The notes under the pieces were generated by a model. It was not told the origin of the DNA and did not search any database. It saw nothing but the letters and a program-made list of their open reading frames with translations. Positions 31,343 through 44,302 of a stretch of 64,000 nt of DNA are shown one piece after another. Position 1 is the first letter of the stretch, and each line of letters opens with the position of its first letter. A program made the position numbers and the translations under genes. Source of the DNA: Siphonodentalium dalli (lineage: Eukaryota; Mollusca; Scaphopoda; Gadilida; Siphonodentaliidae); the NCBI GenBank assembly GCA_032622095.1, contig CP136061.1, forward strand, positions 254,027,582 to 254,091,581. Direction: 5' to 3'.

Positions 31343-32499
31343 TCTATATATCTGTGCATACATAAAACGTCATCATTCGCATAGCATAGCAATTAGCTTT
31401 TGCAAAGTCGAAAACCCACAATTAATAATCGCGATGCCACATTTCGTAATTCATTCTCCAGTAAGCGCCGATAATGCATGGCCGTAATCGTAGGTGCGCC
31501 GAATAGTCACATAATGACATGCAAGAATCAGAACAATTATCTGAGAACCGATTCTGTTTTGCCATATTCAGAATTAACTTGCCAGGTTCCATCTTTTCGT
31601 CTGATGAATATAGCTCGATCACACCAACAAAGTATTCTACACTTCATGTGAGAACGGTCCCTCTAATCAGATCGTTTTCAAACAATCCATTTGACGGAAT
31701 CTAGCTCACTATTGAATATATGCTAAATATGGTTGTGCGTCATCTTGAAATAGAAAGGCCTATACGGTCGACGATTAGACTAACTTTCAGAAGCTCACCT
31801 CTAGCTACGACTTTATCATGTAACTTGTTGCTAACCATATGTACGCATGGTGATATTCCCAGTTAGCTAGCCACTTCTCGATAGATGGTTTTTCAACTCA
31901 CAAACACAAACTCACATTGACATACACGGGCAATGCCGGCAGTGTTTCGAATGTTGCTATATAGCTTTCTCCTTAATTCCATTGCATGGACTGATGGCTC
32001 TCTGCTAAGGCCACAGAAGACCATAATGTATATAACCACACTTCTTAGCCATGATTAAAAGCAATGATCTTTGTGACGTCCAACAGTCATCTCATCGAAA
32101 AGCTCGAAGGCAGAGAAAACAAGAGTGGTAGCGCTATAGTTTGTGGACATGCTCATCAACGCAACATTCCTCTAGTTGGTATTCACGTTGAACATGTCAC
32201 CCTTGTGTTGATGGGATTAATATTTTCTTCAACCATACTGACAATATTGCCCAGAACGAGGATGATAACAACGCATACCCTCATTATTTGAATGACATGT
32301 CAAATGCATCGTCTTTAAGACAACACCTAGTTATGGGGGAAGGCTTACACAGTAGTACCCATGCAGGTACACGCCCAATCAAGTTGATCCAAAACAGCTA
32401 CCAAAACGAGTGTGAAAATACTATTATAACACACAAGGAAACAAAATCGTGAGAACAACGCGCATACATTCACATCTGTCGATACGAGGAAATCATTGA
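31343..32499. other. No gene seen (about 1.15 kb)
   Basis: Single-copy-looking DNA. The 66-75-codon frames (31422-31622 minus, 31519-31704 plus, 32064-32291 plus) show no recognisable family and no convincing splice sites. Confidence 0.5.
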
Positions 32500-32898
32500 T
32501 TAACCCTTTACCCAACAGAAGGGCCCTGTGCCAATGCATTCTCTTATATATGCGAGTCGACCATAGGTCGCCTCGCATATATAAGAGAATGCATTGGCTT
32601 AACACATTAAAAATTATAAAATTGTTAAAGAATGTAAGAAAAAATGGTAAAAAGTGTTAAAAACAGATTTTGTTTAGGCCAATGCATTCTCTTATATATG
32701 CGAGGCGACCTATGGTCGACTCGCATATATAAGAGAATGCATTGGCACAGGGCTAACTGTAACTATCACAATGTGGTCAAGGAGCCGGTTCCAATGATAT
32801 CCATATTTGTATGGTTTTATTGACACAGACCGAAGATAATTTAGGCTGTTGCAGCTTTATTTGGCCGTTTTTGGCCGGTTTGTTGGGTAAAGGGTTAA
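32500..32898 (-). mobile_element. TTAA-flanked double-palindrome element
   Basis: 399 bp, TTAACCCTTTACCCAACAGA to TGTTGGGTAAAGGGTTAA, long arm at the right. Both palindromes are intact, with one AT-rich spacer phrase between them. By eye it is one of the least damaged copies in the window. Confidence 0.85.
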
Positions 32899-33515
32899 AA
32901 CGCAGTATACAATACAACAATATGACACCCAAAGACAAATATAACTCAAAAACGAAATTAAACGAAAGAGAACTGAAACACCAAACAAAAATTTCGTAAT
33001 CTCAGATGGCGTTATCGTTGAATGACATCAGTGACATTCAAATATATACACTGCATGGACCAACAAATTAATTGAACACATGCACATGCAATTACCACAA
33101 AACCTTGTTACAATACGGACATTGGCTACTTCAACCAAACATCAAATCAATCCTATATGTAAAATAGAGAAGGAATACAAGAATGTTGTAAAATATAGAG
33201 ATCCGGGGGGGGGGGGGGCTGGGAACACCACAGAATACAAGGGTAAACCTGTCTTCGGTAACATGGACAATGGTGATCATTATCTAGGTACACATTCCGA
33301 AGCGCCACTTGGACAATTCCATAGTCAGTAAAATTAAAAACAGGAGCATAATAGAGGTATGCCTGGTGTTTTGAAATTTGGAAAATATAGGTATACATAT
33401 GACAGAGTATGCGTACCAGTATCGTAGAATCACGCACTATCATAAATGAACTAGTTATACGTAGAGTATTAAAATATTCTTAAGTTTCATGATTGTCCCA
33501 TACCGGTAGTTTCAG
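32899..33515. other. No gene seen; G14 run
   Basis: AT-rich with a run of 14 G at 33205-33218. The two overlapping opposite-strand frames (33080-33331, 33153-33443) are not supported. Confidence 0.5.
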
Positions 33516-34283
33516 TACACTGTATTTTGTCACTGTTGGTTTAACAATATGATACCGTTGGTTTGCCTACGGTATTATACCGTTGCTAGTTTTGACGGCC
33601 AAGTACCGTTGCACAAACACGAGGTATGGATAGGATCACCTCCCTTGTGAGATTCGCAATGCATCTCGGGTAAATTCGCCATTAATTGATGTCTCAGTGT
33701 CTGTCTCCGTCATTCGCGGGAGATTTGTTTTATAATTTAGTAGGCCTACTTTTTAATATGTTTCAACAGCTTGGGACAGGTTCCAAGCCGTTTAAATAGC
33801 ACTAACGGTCTACCGAACGGGCTAAATAAAGTGTAAACAAGCCCTATTTAACCACTTGCGATGTTTTAACAGCGACCGCGAAAATAGGTCACCTAGTAAA
33901 ATTGGTTTGCACTGCAGTCATTCACTCTATAAGTATTAGTTATAACGGATCACTTTTCACATTTTCGCTAATTTCTCTACTAATAAACGAATCAAAGTAA
34001 TTATTTTTGTTGGATCTTCTAGTCAGCTATATTACTACAAGTATCCTACCGTTTATTCCAACAGTACAATGTATCGACGGTGTACTGTTATTTCAACAGT
34101 ATCCTACCGTGTATTCCAACAGTACAATGTATCAACGGTATACTGTTATTTTAACAGTATCCTACCGTTTACTTCAACAGTACAATGTATCAACGGTATA
34201 CTGTTATTTCGACAGGGATTGTACTGGCAACTAAGTTGACGGTGCATTACCGTAGTTATAACGTTATTAAATTTTACAGTGTA
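33516..34283. mobile_element. Possible TIR element with TACACTGTA ends and ACCGTT words
   Basis: TACACTGTATTTTG at 33516 and TTTTACAGTGTA ending at 34283 form short inverted termini. The interior is full of ACCGTT/AACGGT words in both orientations and includes the 58-bp array. The ends are short and no target duplication was found, so the boundaries are tentative. Confidence 0.4.
34042..34215 (+). repeat. Tandem repeat, 3 x 58 bp
   Basis: Units starting TATCCTACCGT at 34042, 34100 and 34158 each carry CCAACAGTACAATGTATC.A or a near variant and CGGT.TACTGTTATTT. The 75-codon frame through it is an artefact. Confidence 0.9.
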
Positions 34284-34587
34284 AAACATGGGAGCGTGGT
34301 ACATAGTTAGGTGTTACAAATTTAGAAATTAGGAACGTAAGCATAGGCCGCGAGTTTTCGAAAGGGTTAATTTTGAAATTTATAGTTATGTACATGAGTA
34401 AGCAGTTGTGGAATGTAAGTGTAGGTGTAAGTCTGAAGTAAAATGCTAAATTTCACTGGAATCGTCGTCAGTTATGTACCTGGTGATGGAGTGTTTAAAC
34501 AACAGACCACCGCTTTTCGACACTTTTTATTGCCCGATTGAAAACAGACCCTTATAAAAAATTATGTACACCAACACTGACAGTGTA
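34284..34587. other. No gene seen
   Basis: Short AT-rich interval before the LINE relic. Confidence 0.4.
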
Positions 34588-35165
34588 ATGACCAAAAGAG
34601 ACGAACTAAACGAAATATTGAAACTGTAAAACTGGCAGTTGTGTGCATAACTGAAGTATATCCGAAAAAGACAAAGTGTCACGTGCAGAAATGTGAGCTA
34701 GCGCTTGAACACTACCATTTGTTTCTTAGTAACCAACCCAACGCGCGTGGAGTGGCTATATGGTCACAAATCTGGAACTGGAACTTGAATCGAAACTGTT
34801 CATATGTTTTAGAAAAACTGAACAGTTCAAAACATTCCTATGGAAAGATAATACATTTTAGATCTTATAACTCGTCTGGATTGACTCACAACCATACCAA
34901 TACTTGTTTGTGATATGCCCTAAATACTAGTTTCTAGATAGTTTCATATATGATTATATAGTCTGTACGTGTGCGTGGATGTGAAATACAAGCCATCTAT
35001 TCAATTATTTATAGTGATACTTGTTTTAAGGGGTAGCAGGAAGACAGCCCGATAGGGCTAGGCTAACCCCCAACAATATACAGCATTACCTTATTATGTG
35101 TTACTGCCATTGTATTATTTCATGTGTGTATTGTAAATATATTATCCTATCCTATTACTTTAAAC
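34588..35165 (+). mobile_element. Internally deleted LINE relic (endonuclease start joined to 3' tail)
   Basis: MTKRDELNEIL (34588-34620) is followed, after a frame change, by VKLAVVCITEVYPKKTK and then ELALEHYHLF…NARGVAIW (to about 34765). The order D-E-L-N…I.TEV.PK…GRG-like VAI(Y/W) is how the apurinic-endonuclease domain of LINE proteins begins. Downstream, about 34815-34860 reads KTEQFKTFLWKDNTF in another frame, similar to the last residues of such polymerases. Then 35030-35160 (AGCCCGATAGGGCTAGGCTAACCCC … ATCCTATCCTATT) resembles a LINE 3' untranslated tail. The catalytic endonuclease residues and the whole reverse transcriptase are missing, so this is a dead deletion derivative. The identification is from memory of the family. 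Confidence 0.5.
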
Positions 35166-35602
35166 ATATTTTAATTGTAATATAATTCATTACAACGGGA
35201 TTGGGGTATAACAAGTTTTAACAACTTACAATGTCCCCGCTCCCAGATACAATATATATATATATATGAATTTAACAAGATGACAGAGAAAATATACATG
35301 ATGAGGTTGAAAATGGGGTATAAAAAAGAGAAGATAACTTGTGTAAAGAGTGTGTGATAGTCCGGTTCTGTGGTTGTATAATACTAGCGTTCTGTCCGTC
35401 CTCTCTCTCTCTCCGTGGAAATAGAAACTGAGAAATAGTGGCCTTTGTTTTGAAGGGTATTATGTGCTATATGTTTGAATTTGTTGCATTTGTTTGGTCT
35501 GTAGCTTTAATGTAGTCAGACAATTATTTATTCAGTATCAGTATTGTCCGTTCAAAACACTTTGTTGCAGCTATATATGCCTGAACATCCTATCCTATCT
35601 CT
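35166..35602. other. No gene seen; AT and CT microsatellites
   Basis: A short (AT)n tract near 35253-35267 and a (CT)n tract near 35400-35412. CCTATCCTATC just before the gap echoes the tail at 35145. Confidence 0.55.
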
Positions 35603-35702
35603 NNNNNNNNNNNNNNNNNNNNNNNNNNNNNNNNNNNNNNNNNNNNNNNNNNNNNNNNNNNNNNNNNNNNNNNNNNNNNNNNNNNNNNNNNNNNNNNNNN
35701 NN
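35603..35702. other. Assembly gap (100 N)
   Basis: Exactly 100 undetermined bases, a conventional placeholder for a gap of unknown size. Immediately after it, AGTAAAATAAAAT appears twice with its inverse ATTTTACTT between (35703-35748), a small hairpin that may have hindered assembly. Confidence 1.
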
Positions 35703-36565
35703 AGTAAAATAAAATCACACTTTATTTTACTTAAGTAAAATAAAATGCTTAAAATTAATATTAAAAAGCGGTTTGGCTTGCCATATGACCCACCCCTTAA
35801 CATAACATGTTTTGGCCGATGCTGTACCCAGTCTGAGTTATTAAATATAGAGAAGAATGCCAACAAAAATCATGATTCCACACGACTCATGCTCAATCGT
35901 TTTCAGTCAAAATCAGAAGACACAGATTAGCCATCGATCTATATCGATGGATTAGCAGAGTTTCATTGATGTACCACAAGTAAGGTCGTTATGTTTACGT
36001 TGTTTTGTTGACTTATTTATGTTTAAACGAATATGTTTAGATGTGTAACACGTGTTCCGTAGTTCCATGGCTTACATACTCATGATAATTGGAGGCTGCG
36101 ATATAATTTTTTATATAACACTGCTGCGGCAGCTGCCACGTTGGAGTTTTTACTCCGGGCAATGTAAAAGGGTGAATAACTCTAAATACCAAGCATCGTT
36201 GTTATATAAAATATGGAAGCCCATCTCAATCAGTAACACAATTGCTGGCTGATTGTCTGCGACAGTAGATCGTGTTATGCGTGCCTAATCTGGCTACGCC
36301 CGTAAGATCATATTCAACTAGCTCAAAACATGGGAACTTTTTGACGTTCTGAACTTCTGACGGGGAATTGTATACCAATACACACAGTGTAGGGAATACT
36401 GATATTTCTTAGATAAATACATGTTCCTTAATAATATATTTCATAATAGGTGGTGGTTTCTGCTCGAGATTACACTATTGACTTATGTGAGCCGATTTCA
36501 CAATAAACATTGAATTGATTACGGGGGGGGGGGGGGTAAGCCTTGAAATAGTGTGTCTGTCATTT
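35703..36565. other. No gene seen; G14 run
   Basis: AT-rich DNA. A run of 14 G at 36523-36536. The 66-codon plus frame at 36052-36252 is not recognised. Confidence 0.5.
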
Positions 36566-36690
36566 GCAGAATGAGGTAACCAGAGGGAATTTAGTGATGC
36601 TACCCCACATAGCGGGCTAGCATCACCAAATTCACCCTCTGGGAACCTCATTCTGCTGAGTTGTAAGCAGGGTGAGGTCCCCAGAGGGTC
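36566..36690. mobile_element. Foldback, GCAGAATGAGG family, copy 2 plus fragment
   Basis: 36566-36656 is a ~91-bp palindrome matching that at 18675-18767, with GTAACC and GGAACC in place of GTCCCC and GGGACC in the two arms. The loop word is inverted relative to copy 1 (TACCCCACATAGCGGGCTA). A partial third arm GCAGGGTGAGGTCCCCAGAG follows at 36667-36690. Confidence 0.8.
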
Positions 36691-36901
36691 CATGATTGCG
36701 AGAGACGCACAGCAGAATCGGTTCACAAATGTTGCCTATTAATCAGATACTCTCGAGCTGGAGCCTTCACCTGCTCTGAAACGAATTATTACGGTACATT
36801 TATTCACTAAGGAATGTATTTCTTGCGTGGTTTTTTATTTCGTTCTTATAAAGTTCCACGTGAGAACATCAAAGACCCCATGTTTTGAACTGGTGGAGTA
36901 T
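36691..36901. other. Spacer before the 30-bp satellite
   Basis: Short single-copy-looking DNA; the first satellite words appear at about 36902 (ATGGTATCTAATGAGACTAGC). Confidence 0.5.
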
Positions 36902-38969
36902 GGTATCTAATGAGACTAGCCAGAGTATAGATTCATGGTATGATATAAAGGCATTAGCCAGAGTATAGATTCATAGCATGATATACATGCATTAGCCAGA
37001 GTATAGATTCATGGCATGATATACATGCATTAGCCAGAGTATAGATTCATGGCATGATATACGCCAGAGTATAGATTCATGGCATGATATACGCCAGAGT
37101 ATAGATTCATGGCATGATATACGCCAGAGTATAGATTCATGGCATGATATACGCCAGAGTATAGATTCATGGCATGATATACGCCAGAGTATAGATTCAT
37201 GGTAAGATATAAAGGCATTAGCCAGAGTATAGATTCATGGCATGATATAAAGGCATTAGCCAGAGTATAGATTCATGGCATGATATACGCCAGAGTATAG
37301 ATTCATGGCATGATATACGCCAGCATGAGACTAGCCAGAGTATAGATTCATGGCATGATATACAGGCATTAGCCAGAGTATAGATTCATGGCATGATATA
37401 CGCCAGCATGAGACTAGCCAGAGTATAGATTCATGGCATGATATACAGGCATTAGCCAGAGTATAGATTCATGGCATGATATACGCCAACATGAGACTAG
37501 CCAGAGTATAGATTCATGGCATGATATACAGGCATTAGCCAGAGTATAGATTCATGGCATGATATACGCCAACATGATACTAGCCAGAGTATAGATTCAT
37601 GGCATGATATACGCCAACATGAGACTAGCCAGAATATAGATTAATGGCATGATATACAGGCATTGGCCAGAGTATAGATTCATGGCATGATATACAGGCA
37701 TTAGCCAGAGTATAGATTCATGGCATGATATACGCCAGAGTATAGATTCATGGCATGATATACGCCAGCATGAGACTAGCCAGAGTATAGATTCATGGCA
37801 TGATATACAGGCATTAGCCAGAGTATAGATTCATGGCATGATATACGCCAGCATGAGACTAGCCAGAGTATAGATTCATGGCATGATATACGCCAGAGTA
37901 TAGGTTCATGGCATGATATACGCCAGAGTATAGATTCATGGCATGATATACGCCAGAGTATAGACTAATGGTATGATATACGCCAGAGTATAGATTCATG
38001 GCATGATATACAGGCATTAGCCAGAGTATAGATTCATGGCATGATATAAAGGCATTAGCCAGAGTATAGATTCATGGCATGATATACGCCAGAGTATAGA
38101 TTCATGGCATGATATACGCCAGAGTATAGATTCATGACATGATATACACCGGAGTATAGATTCATGACATGATATACGCCAGAGTATAGATTCATAGCAT
38201 GATATACGCCAGAGTATAGATTCATGGCATGATATACGCCAGAGTATAGATTCATGACATGATATACGCCAGAGTATAGACTCATGGCATGATATACGCC
38301 AGAGTATAGATTCATGGCATGATATACGCCAGAGTATAGATTCATGGCATGATATACGCCAGAGTATAGATTCATGGCATGATATACGCCAACATGATAC
38401 TAGCCAGAGTATAGATTCATGGCATGATATACGCCAACATGAGACTAGCCAGAGTATAGATTAATGGCATGATATACAGGCATTGGCCAGAGTATAGATT
38501 TATGGCATGATATACAGGCATTAGCCAGAGTATAGATTCATGGCATGATATACGCCAGAGTATAGATTCATGGCATGATATACGCCAGCATGAGACTAGC
38601 CAGAGTATAGATTCATGGCATGATATACAGGCATTAGCCAGAGTATAGATTCATGGCATGATATACGCCAGCATGAGACTAGCCAGAGTATAGATTAATG
38701 GCATGATATACAGGCATTGGCCAGAGTATAGATTCATGGCATGATATACAGGCATTAGCCAGAGTATAGATTCATGGCATGATATACGCCAGAGTATAGA
38801 TTCATGGCATGATATACGCCAGAGTATAGACTCATGGCATGATATACGCCAGAGTATAGATTCATGACATGATATACGCCAGAGTATAGACTCATGGCAT
38901 GATATACGCCAGAGTATAGATTCATTGCATGATATACGCCAGAGTATAGACTCATGGCATTATATACGC
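36902..38969 (+). repeat. 30-bp satellite, composite left section
   Basis: The core unit GCCAGAGTATAGATTCATGG + CATGATATAC (30 bp) alternates with longer forms that add AGGCATTA (38 bp) or CAGCATGAGACTA/CAACATGAGACTA (45 bp). The mixed pattern is repeated as larger phrases, e.g. at 37380, 37500 and 38400. The same composite phrase reappears at 43060-43800, 39481-40080, 44820-45420 and 48500-49100. Confidence 0.95.
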
Positions 38970-39430
38970 CATTGTAATTCAATTGAGTATTTGTCACTAA
39001 AATCAAGCATTCTGATTGGCCGAGAGCGGCTAACTTCGATTCACCGACATCGGCCGCTTCAGCGTGCATCAAATCTGAATGTAGCACGGTCAAATGTAAT
39101 CGGCGCAGAACGAGTAGCGAAACGAGCACACCCGCGCGTTGTTGTCTATAGATACCGTTCATCGGCCGCTTCAGCGTGCATCAAATCTGAATGTGGTACG
39201 GTACAATTTGATCGGCGCAGAACGGAGTAGCGAAACGAGCCAACCCGCCCCACAGGGCCCACAGGAAATGGTTACGGAGCAGTGTTCCGAGTAACGCAAT
39301 GGACACACCCAATGATTTGTGCACGGTGACAACGGCGAAATGAAAGTCTCGATTCGTGTCATGAAAATGACTAAATGATACTTTTTATACAGTTTTTTTT
39401 GCAAATTCCTTGCTAGATTGAATTACAATG
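38970..39430. mobile_element. ~460-bp TIR element in the satellite, copy 1
   Basis: CATTGTAATTCAAT at 38970 is matched by ATTGAATTACAATG ending at 39430, so the non-satellite DNA has 14-bp terminal inverted repeats. Inside are CTGATTGGCCGAGAGCGG and a 112-bp GC-rich phrase (starting CATCGGCCGCTTCAGCGTGC) present twice, at 39048 and 39160. About 50 bp of further non-satellite DNA (39431-39480) separates it from the next satellite unit. No transposase; the 77- and 101-codon frames in it are not recognised. Confidence 0.75.
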
Positions 39431-39480
39431 GAGATAAACGTACCCTGTTTCATTGTACATTCTGGGATTCGAGCATGAAA

Positions 39481-42400
39481 ACATTCATGGCATGATATAA
39501 AGGCATTAGCCAGAGTATAGATTCATCGCATGATATACGCCAGAGTATAGATTCATGGCATGATATACAGGCATTAGCCAGAGTATAGATTCATGGCATG
39601 ATATACGCCAACATGAGACTAGCCAGAGTATAGATTCATGGCATGATATACAGGCATTAGCCAGAGTATAGATTCATGGCATGATATACGCCAACATGAG
39701 ACTAGCCAGAGTATAGATTCATGGCATGATATACAGGCATTAGCCAGAGTATAGATTCATGGCATGATATACGCCAACATGATACTAGCCAGAGTATAGA
39801 TTCATGGCATGATATACGCCAACATGAGACTAGCCAGAGTATAGATTAATGGCATGATATACAGGCATTGGCCAGAGTATAGATTCATGGCATGATATAC
39901 AGGCATTAGCCAGAGTATAGATTCATGGCATGATATACGCCAGAGTATAGATTCATGGCATGATATACGCCAGCATGAGACTAGCCAGAGTATAGATTCA
40001 TGGCATGATATACAGGCCTTAGCCAGAGTATAGATTCATGGCATGATATACGCCAGCATGAGACTAGCCAGAGTATAGATTCATGGCATGATATACGCCA
40101 GAGTATAGGTTCATGGCATGATATACGCCAGAGTATAGATTCATGGCATGATTTACGCCAGAGTATAGACTCATGGCATGATATACGCCAGATTATAGAC
40201 TCATGGCATGATATACGCCAGAGTATAGATTCATGGCATGATATACGCCAGAGTATAGACTCATGGCATGATATACGCCAGAGTATAGACTCATGGCATG
40301 ATATACGCCAGAGTATAGACTCATGGCATGATATACGCCAGAGTATAGATTCATGACATGATATACGCCAGATTATAGACTCATGACATGATATACACCG
40401 GAGTATAGATTCATGGCATGATATACGCCAGAGTATAGATTCATGGCATGATATACGCCAGAGTATAGACTCATGGCATGATATACGCCAGAGTATAGAT
40501 TCATGGCATGATATACGCCAGAGTATAGATTTATGGCATGATATACGCCAGAGTATAGATTCATGGCATGATATACGCCAGAGTATAGACTCATGGTATG
40601 ATATACGCCAGAGTATAGATTCATGGCATGATATACGCCAGATTATAGACTCATGGCATGACATACGCCAGAGTATAGACTCATGGCATGATATACGCCA
40701 GAGTATAGATTCATGGCATGATATACGCCGGAGTATAGACTCATGGCATGATATACGCCAGAGTATAGATTCATGGCATGATATACGCCAGAGTATAGAC
40801 TCATGGCATGATATACGCCAGAGTATAGATTCATGGCATGATATACGCCAGAGTATAGATTCATGGTATGATATACGCCAGAGTATAGATTCATGGTATA
40901 ATATACGCCAGAGTATAGATTCATGGCATGTTACACGCCAGAGTATAGACTCATGGCATGATATACGCCAGAGTATAGATTCATGGCATGATATACGCCA
41001 GAGTATAGATTCATGGTATGATATACGCCAGAGTATAGACTCATGGCGTGATATACGCCAGAGTATAGATTCATGGCATGATATACGCCAGAGTATAGAT
41101 TCATGGCATGATATACGCCAGAGTATAGACTCATGGCATGATATACGCCAGAGTATAGATTCATGGCATGATATACGCCAGAGTATAGACTCATGGCATG
41201 ATATACGCCAGAGTATAGATTCATGGTATGATATACGCCAGAGTATAGATTCATGGCATGATATACGCCAGAGTATAGACTCATGGCATGATATACGCCA
41301 GAGTATAGATTCATGGTATGACATACACCGGAGTATAGACTCATGGCATGATATACGCCAGAGTATAGATTCATGGCATGATATACGCCAGGGTATAGAC
41401 TCATGGCATGATATACGCCAGAGTATAGACTCATGGCATGATACACACCGGAGTATAGATTCATGGCATGATATACGCCAGAGTATAGATTCATGGCATG
41501 ATATACGCCAGAGTATAGACTCATGGCATGATATACGCCAGAGTATAGATTCATGGTATGATATCCGCCAGAGTATAGATTCATGGCATGATATACGCCA
41601 GAGTATAGACTCATGGCATGATATACGCCAGAGTATAGATTCATGGTATGATATACGCCAGAGTATAGACTCATGGCATGATATACGCCAGAGTATAGAC
41701 TCAAGGCATGATATACGCCAGAGTATAGACTCATGGCATGATATACGCCAGAGTATAGACTCATGACATGATATATGCCAGAGTATAGACTCATGGCATG
41801 ATATACGCCAGAGTATAGATTCATGGCATGATATACGCCAGAGTATAGATTCATGGCATGATATACACCAGAGTATAGATTCATGACATGATATACGCCA
41901 GAGTATAGATTCATGGCATGATATACGCCAGAGTATAGATTCATGGCATGATATACGCCAGAGTATAGATTCATGACATGATATACGCCAGTGTATAGAT
42001 TCATGACATGATATACGCCAGAGTATAGATTCATGGCATGATATATGCCAGAGTATAGATTCATGGTATGATATACGCCAGAGTATAGATTCATGGTATG
42101 ATATATGCCAGAGTATAGATTCATGGCATGATATACGCCAGAGTATAGACTCATGACATGATATACGCCAGAGTATAGATTCATGGCATGATATACGCCC
42201 GAGTATAGATTCATGGTATGATATACGCCAGAGTATAGATTCATGGCATGATATACGCCCGAGTATAGATTCATGGTATGATATACGCCAGAGTATAGAT
42301 TCATGGCATCATATACGCCAGAGTATAGATTCATGACATGATATACACCGGAGTATAGATTCATGGTATGATATACGCAAGAGTATAGATTCATGACATG

Positions 42401-44302
42401 ATATACGCCAGAGTATAGATTCATGGCATGATATACGCCAGAGTATAGATTCATGGTATGATATACGCCAGCGTATAGATTCATGGCATGATATACGCCA
42501 GAGTATAGATTCATGGCATGATATACGCCAGAGTATAGATTCATGGCATGATATACGCCATAGTATAGATGCATGGCATGATATACGCCAGAGTATAGAT
42601 TCATGGCATGATATACGCCAGAGTATAGATTCATGACATGATATACGCCAGAGTATAGATTCATAGTATGATATACGCCAGAGTATAGATTCATGGTATG
42701 ATATACGCCAGAGTATAGATTCATGGCATGATATACGCCAGAGTATAGATTCATGGCATGATATACGCCAGAGTATAGATTCATGGCATGATATACGCCA
42801 GAGTATAGATTCATGACATGATATACACCGGAGTATAGATTCATGACATGATATACGCCAGAGTATAGATTCATAGCATGATATACGCCAGAGTATAGAT
42901 TCATGGCATGATATACGCCAGAGTATAGATTCATGACATGATATACGCCAGAGTATAGACTCATGGCATGATATACGCCAGAGTATAGATTCATGGCATG
43001 ATATACGCCAGAGTATAGATTCATGGCATGATATACGCCAGAGTATAGATTCATGGCATGATATACGCCAACATGATACTAGCCAGAGTATAGATTCATG
43101 GCATGATATACGCCAACATGAGACTAGCCAGAGTATAGATTAATGGCATGATATACAGGCATTGGCCAGAGTATAGATTCATGGCATGATATACAGGCAT
43201 TAGCCAGAGTATAGATTCATGGCATGATATACGCCAGAGTATAGATTCATGGCATGATATACGCCAGCATGAGACTAGCCAGAGTATAGATTCATGGCAT
43301 GATATACAGGCATTAGCCAGAGTATAGATTCATGGCATGATATACGCCAGCATGAGACTAGCCAGAGTATAGATTAATGGCATGATATACAGGCATTGGC
43401 CAGAGTATAGATTCATGGCATGATATACAGGCATTAGCCAGAGTATAGATTCATGGCATGATATACGCCAGAGTATAGATTCATGGCATGATATACGCCA
43501 GCATGAGACTAGCCAGAGTATAGATTCATGGCATGATATACAGGCATTAGCCAGAGTATAGATTCATGGCATGATATACGCCAGCATGAGACTAGCCAGA
43601 GTATAGATTCATGGCATGATATACGCCAGAGTATAGGTTCATGGCATGATATACGCCAGAGTATAGATTCATGGCATGATATACGCCAGAGTATAGATTC
43701 ATGGCATGATATACGCCAGAGTATAGACTAATGGCATGATATACGCAAGAGTATAGATTCATGGCATGATATACAGGCATTAGCCAGAGTATAGATTCAT
43801 GGCATGATATACAGGCATTAGCCAGAGTATAGATTCATGGCATGATATACGCCAGAGTATAGATTCATGGCATGATATACGCCAGAGTATAGATCCATGA
43901 CATGATATACACCGGAGTATAGATTCATGACATGATATACGCCAGAGTATAGATTCATAGCATGATATACGCCAGAGTATAGACTCATGGCATGATATAC
44001 GCCAGAGTATAGTTTCATTGCATGATATACGCCAGAGTATAGATTCATGGCATGATATACGCCAGAGTATAGACTCATGGCATGATATACGCCAGAGTAT
44101 AGACTCATGGCATGATATACGCCAGAGTATAGATTCATGGCATGATATACGCCAGAGTATAGACTCATGGCATGATATACGCCAGAGTATAGATTCATGA
44201 CATGATATACGCCAGAGTATAGACTCATGGCATGATATACGCCAGAGTATAGATTCATTGCATGATATACGCCAGAGTATAGACTCATGGCATTATATAC
44301 GC
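39481..44302 (+). repeat. 30-bp satellite, first long section
   Basis: Composite phrases to about 40080, then nearly pure 30-bp units to 43060, then composite phrases again. Common variants are GGCATG/GGTATG/GACATG and GATTCAT/GACTCAT. With the TIR element copy 1 it makes a 5,333-bp block that is repeated to the right. Confidence 0.95.

Noticed and set aside
32064-32291. 75-codon plus frame with a hydrophobic C-terminal half
   Set aside because: No family resemblance, no splice or promoter support, and a length expected by chance.
39171-39404. 77-codon minus-strand frame repeated at 44504 and 48183, with several cysteines
   Set aside because: It lies inside the thrice-copied TIR element, has no recognised domain, and its conservation is explained by recent duplication.
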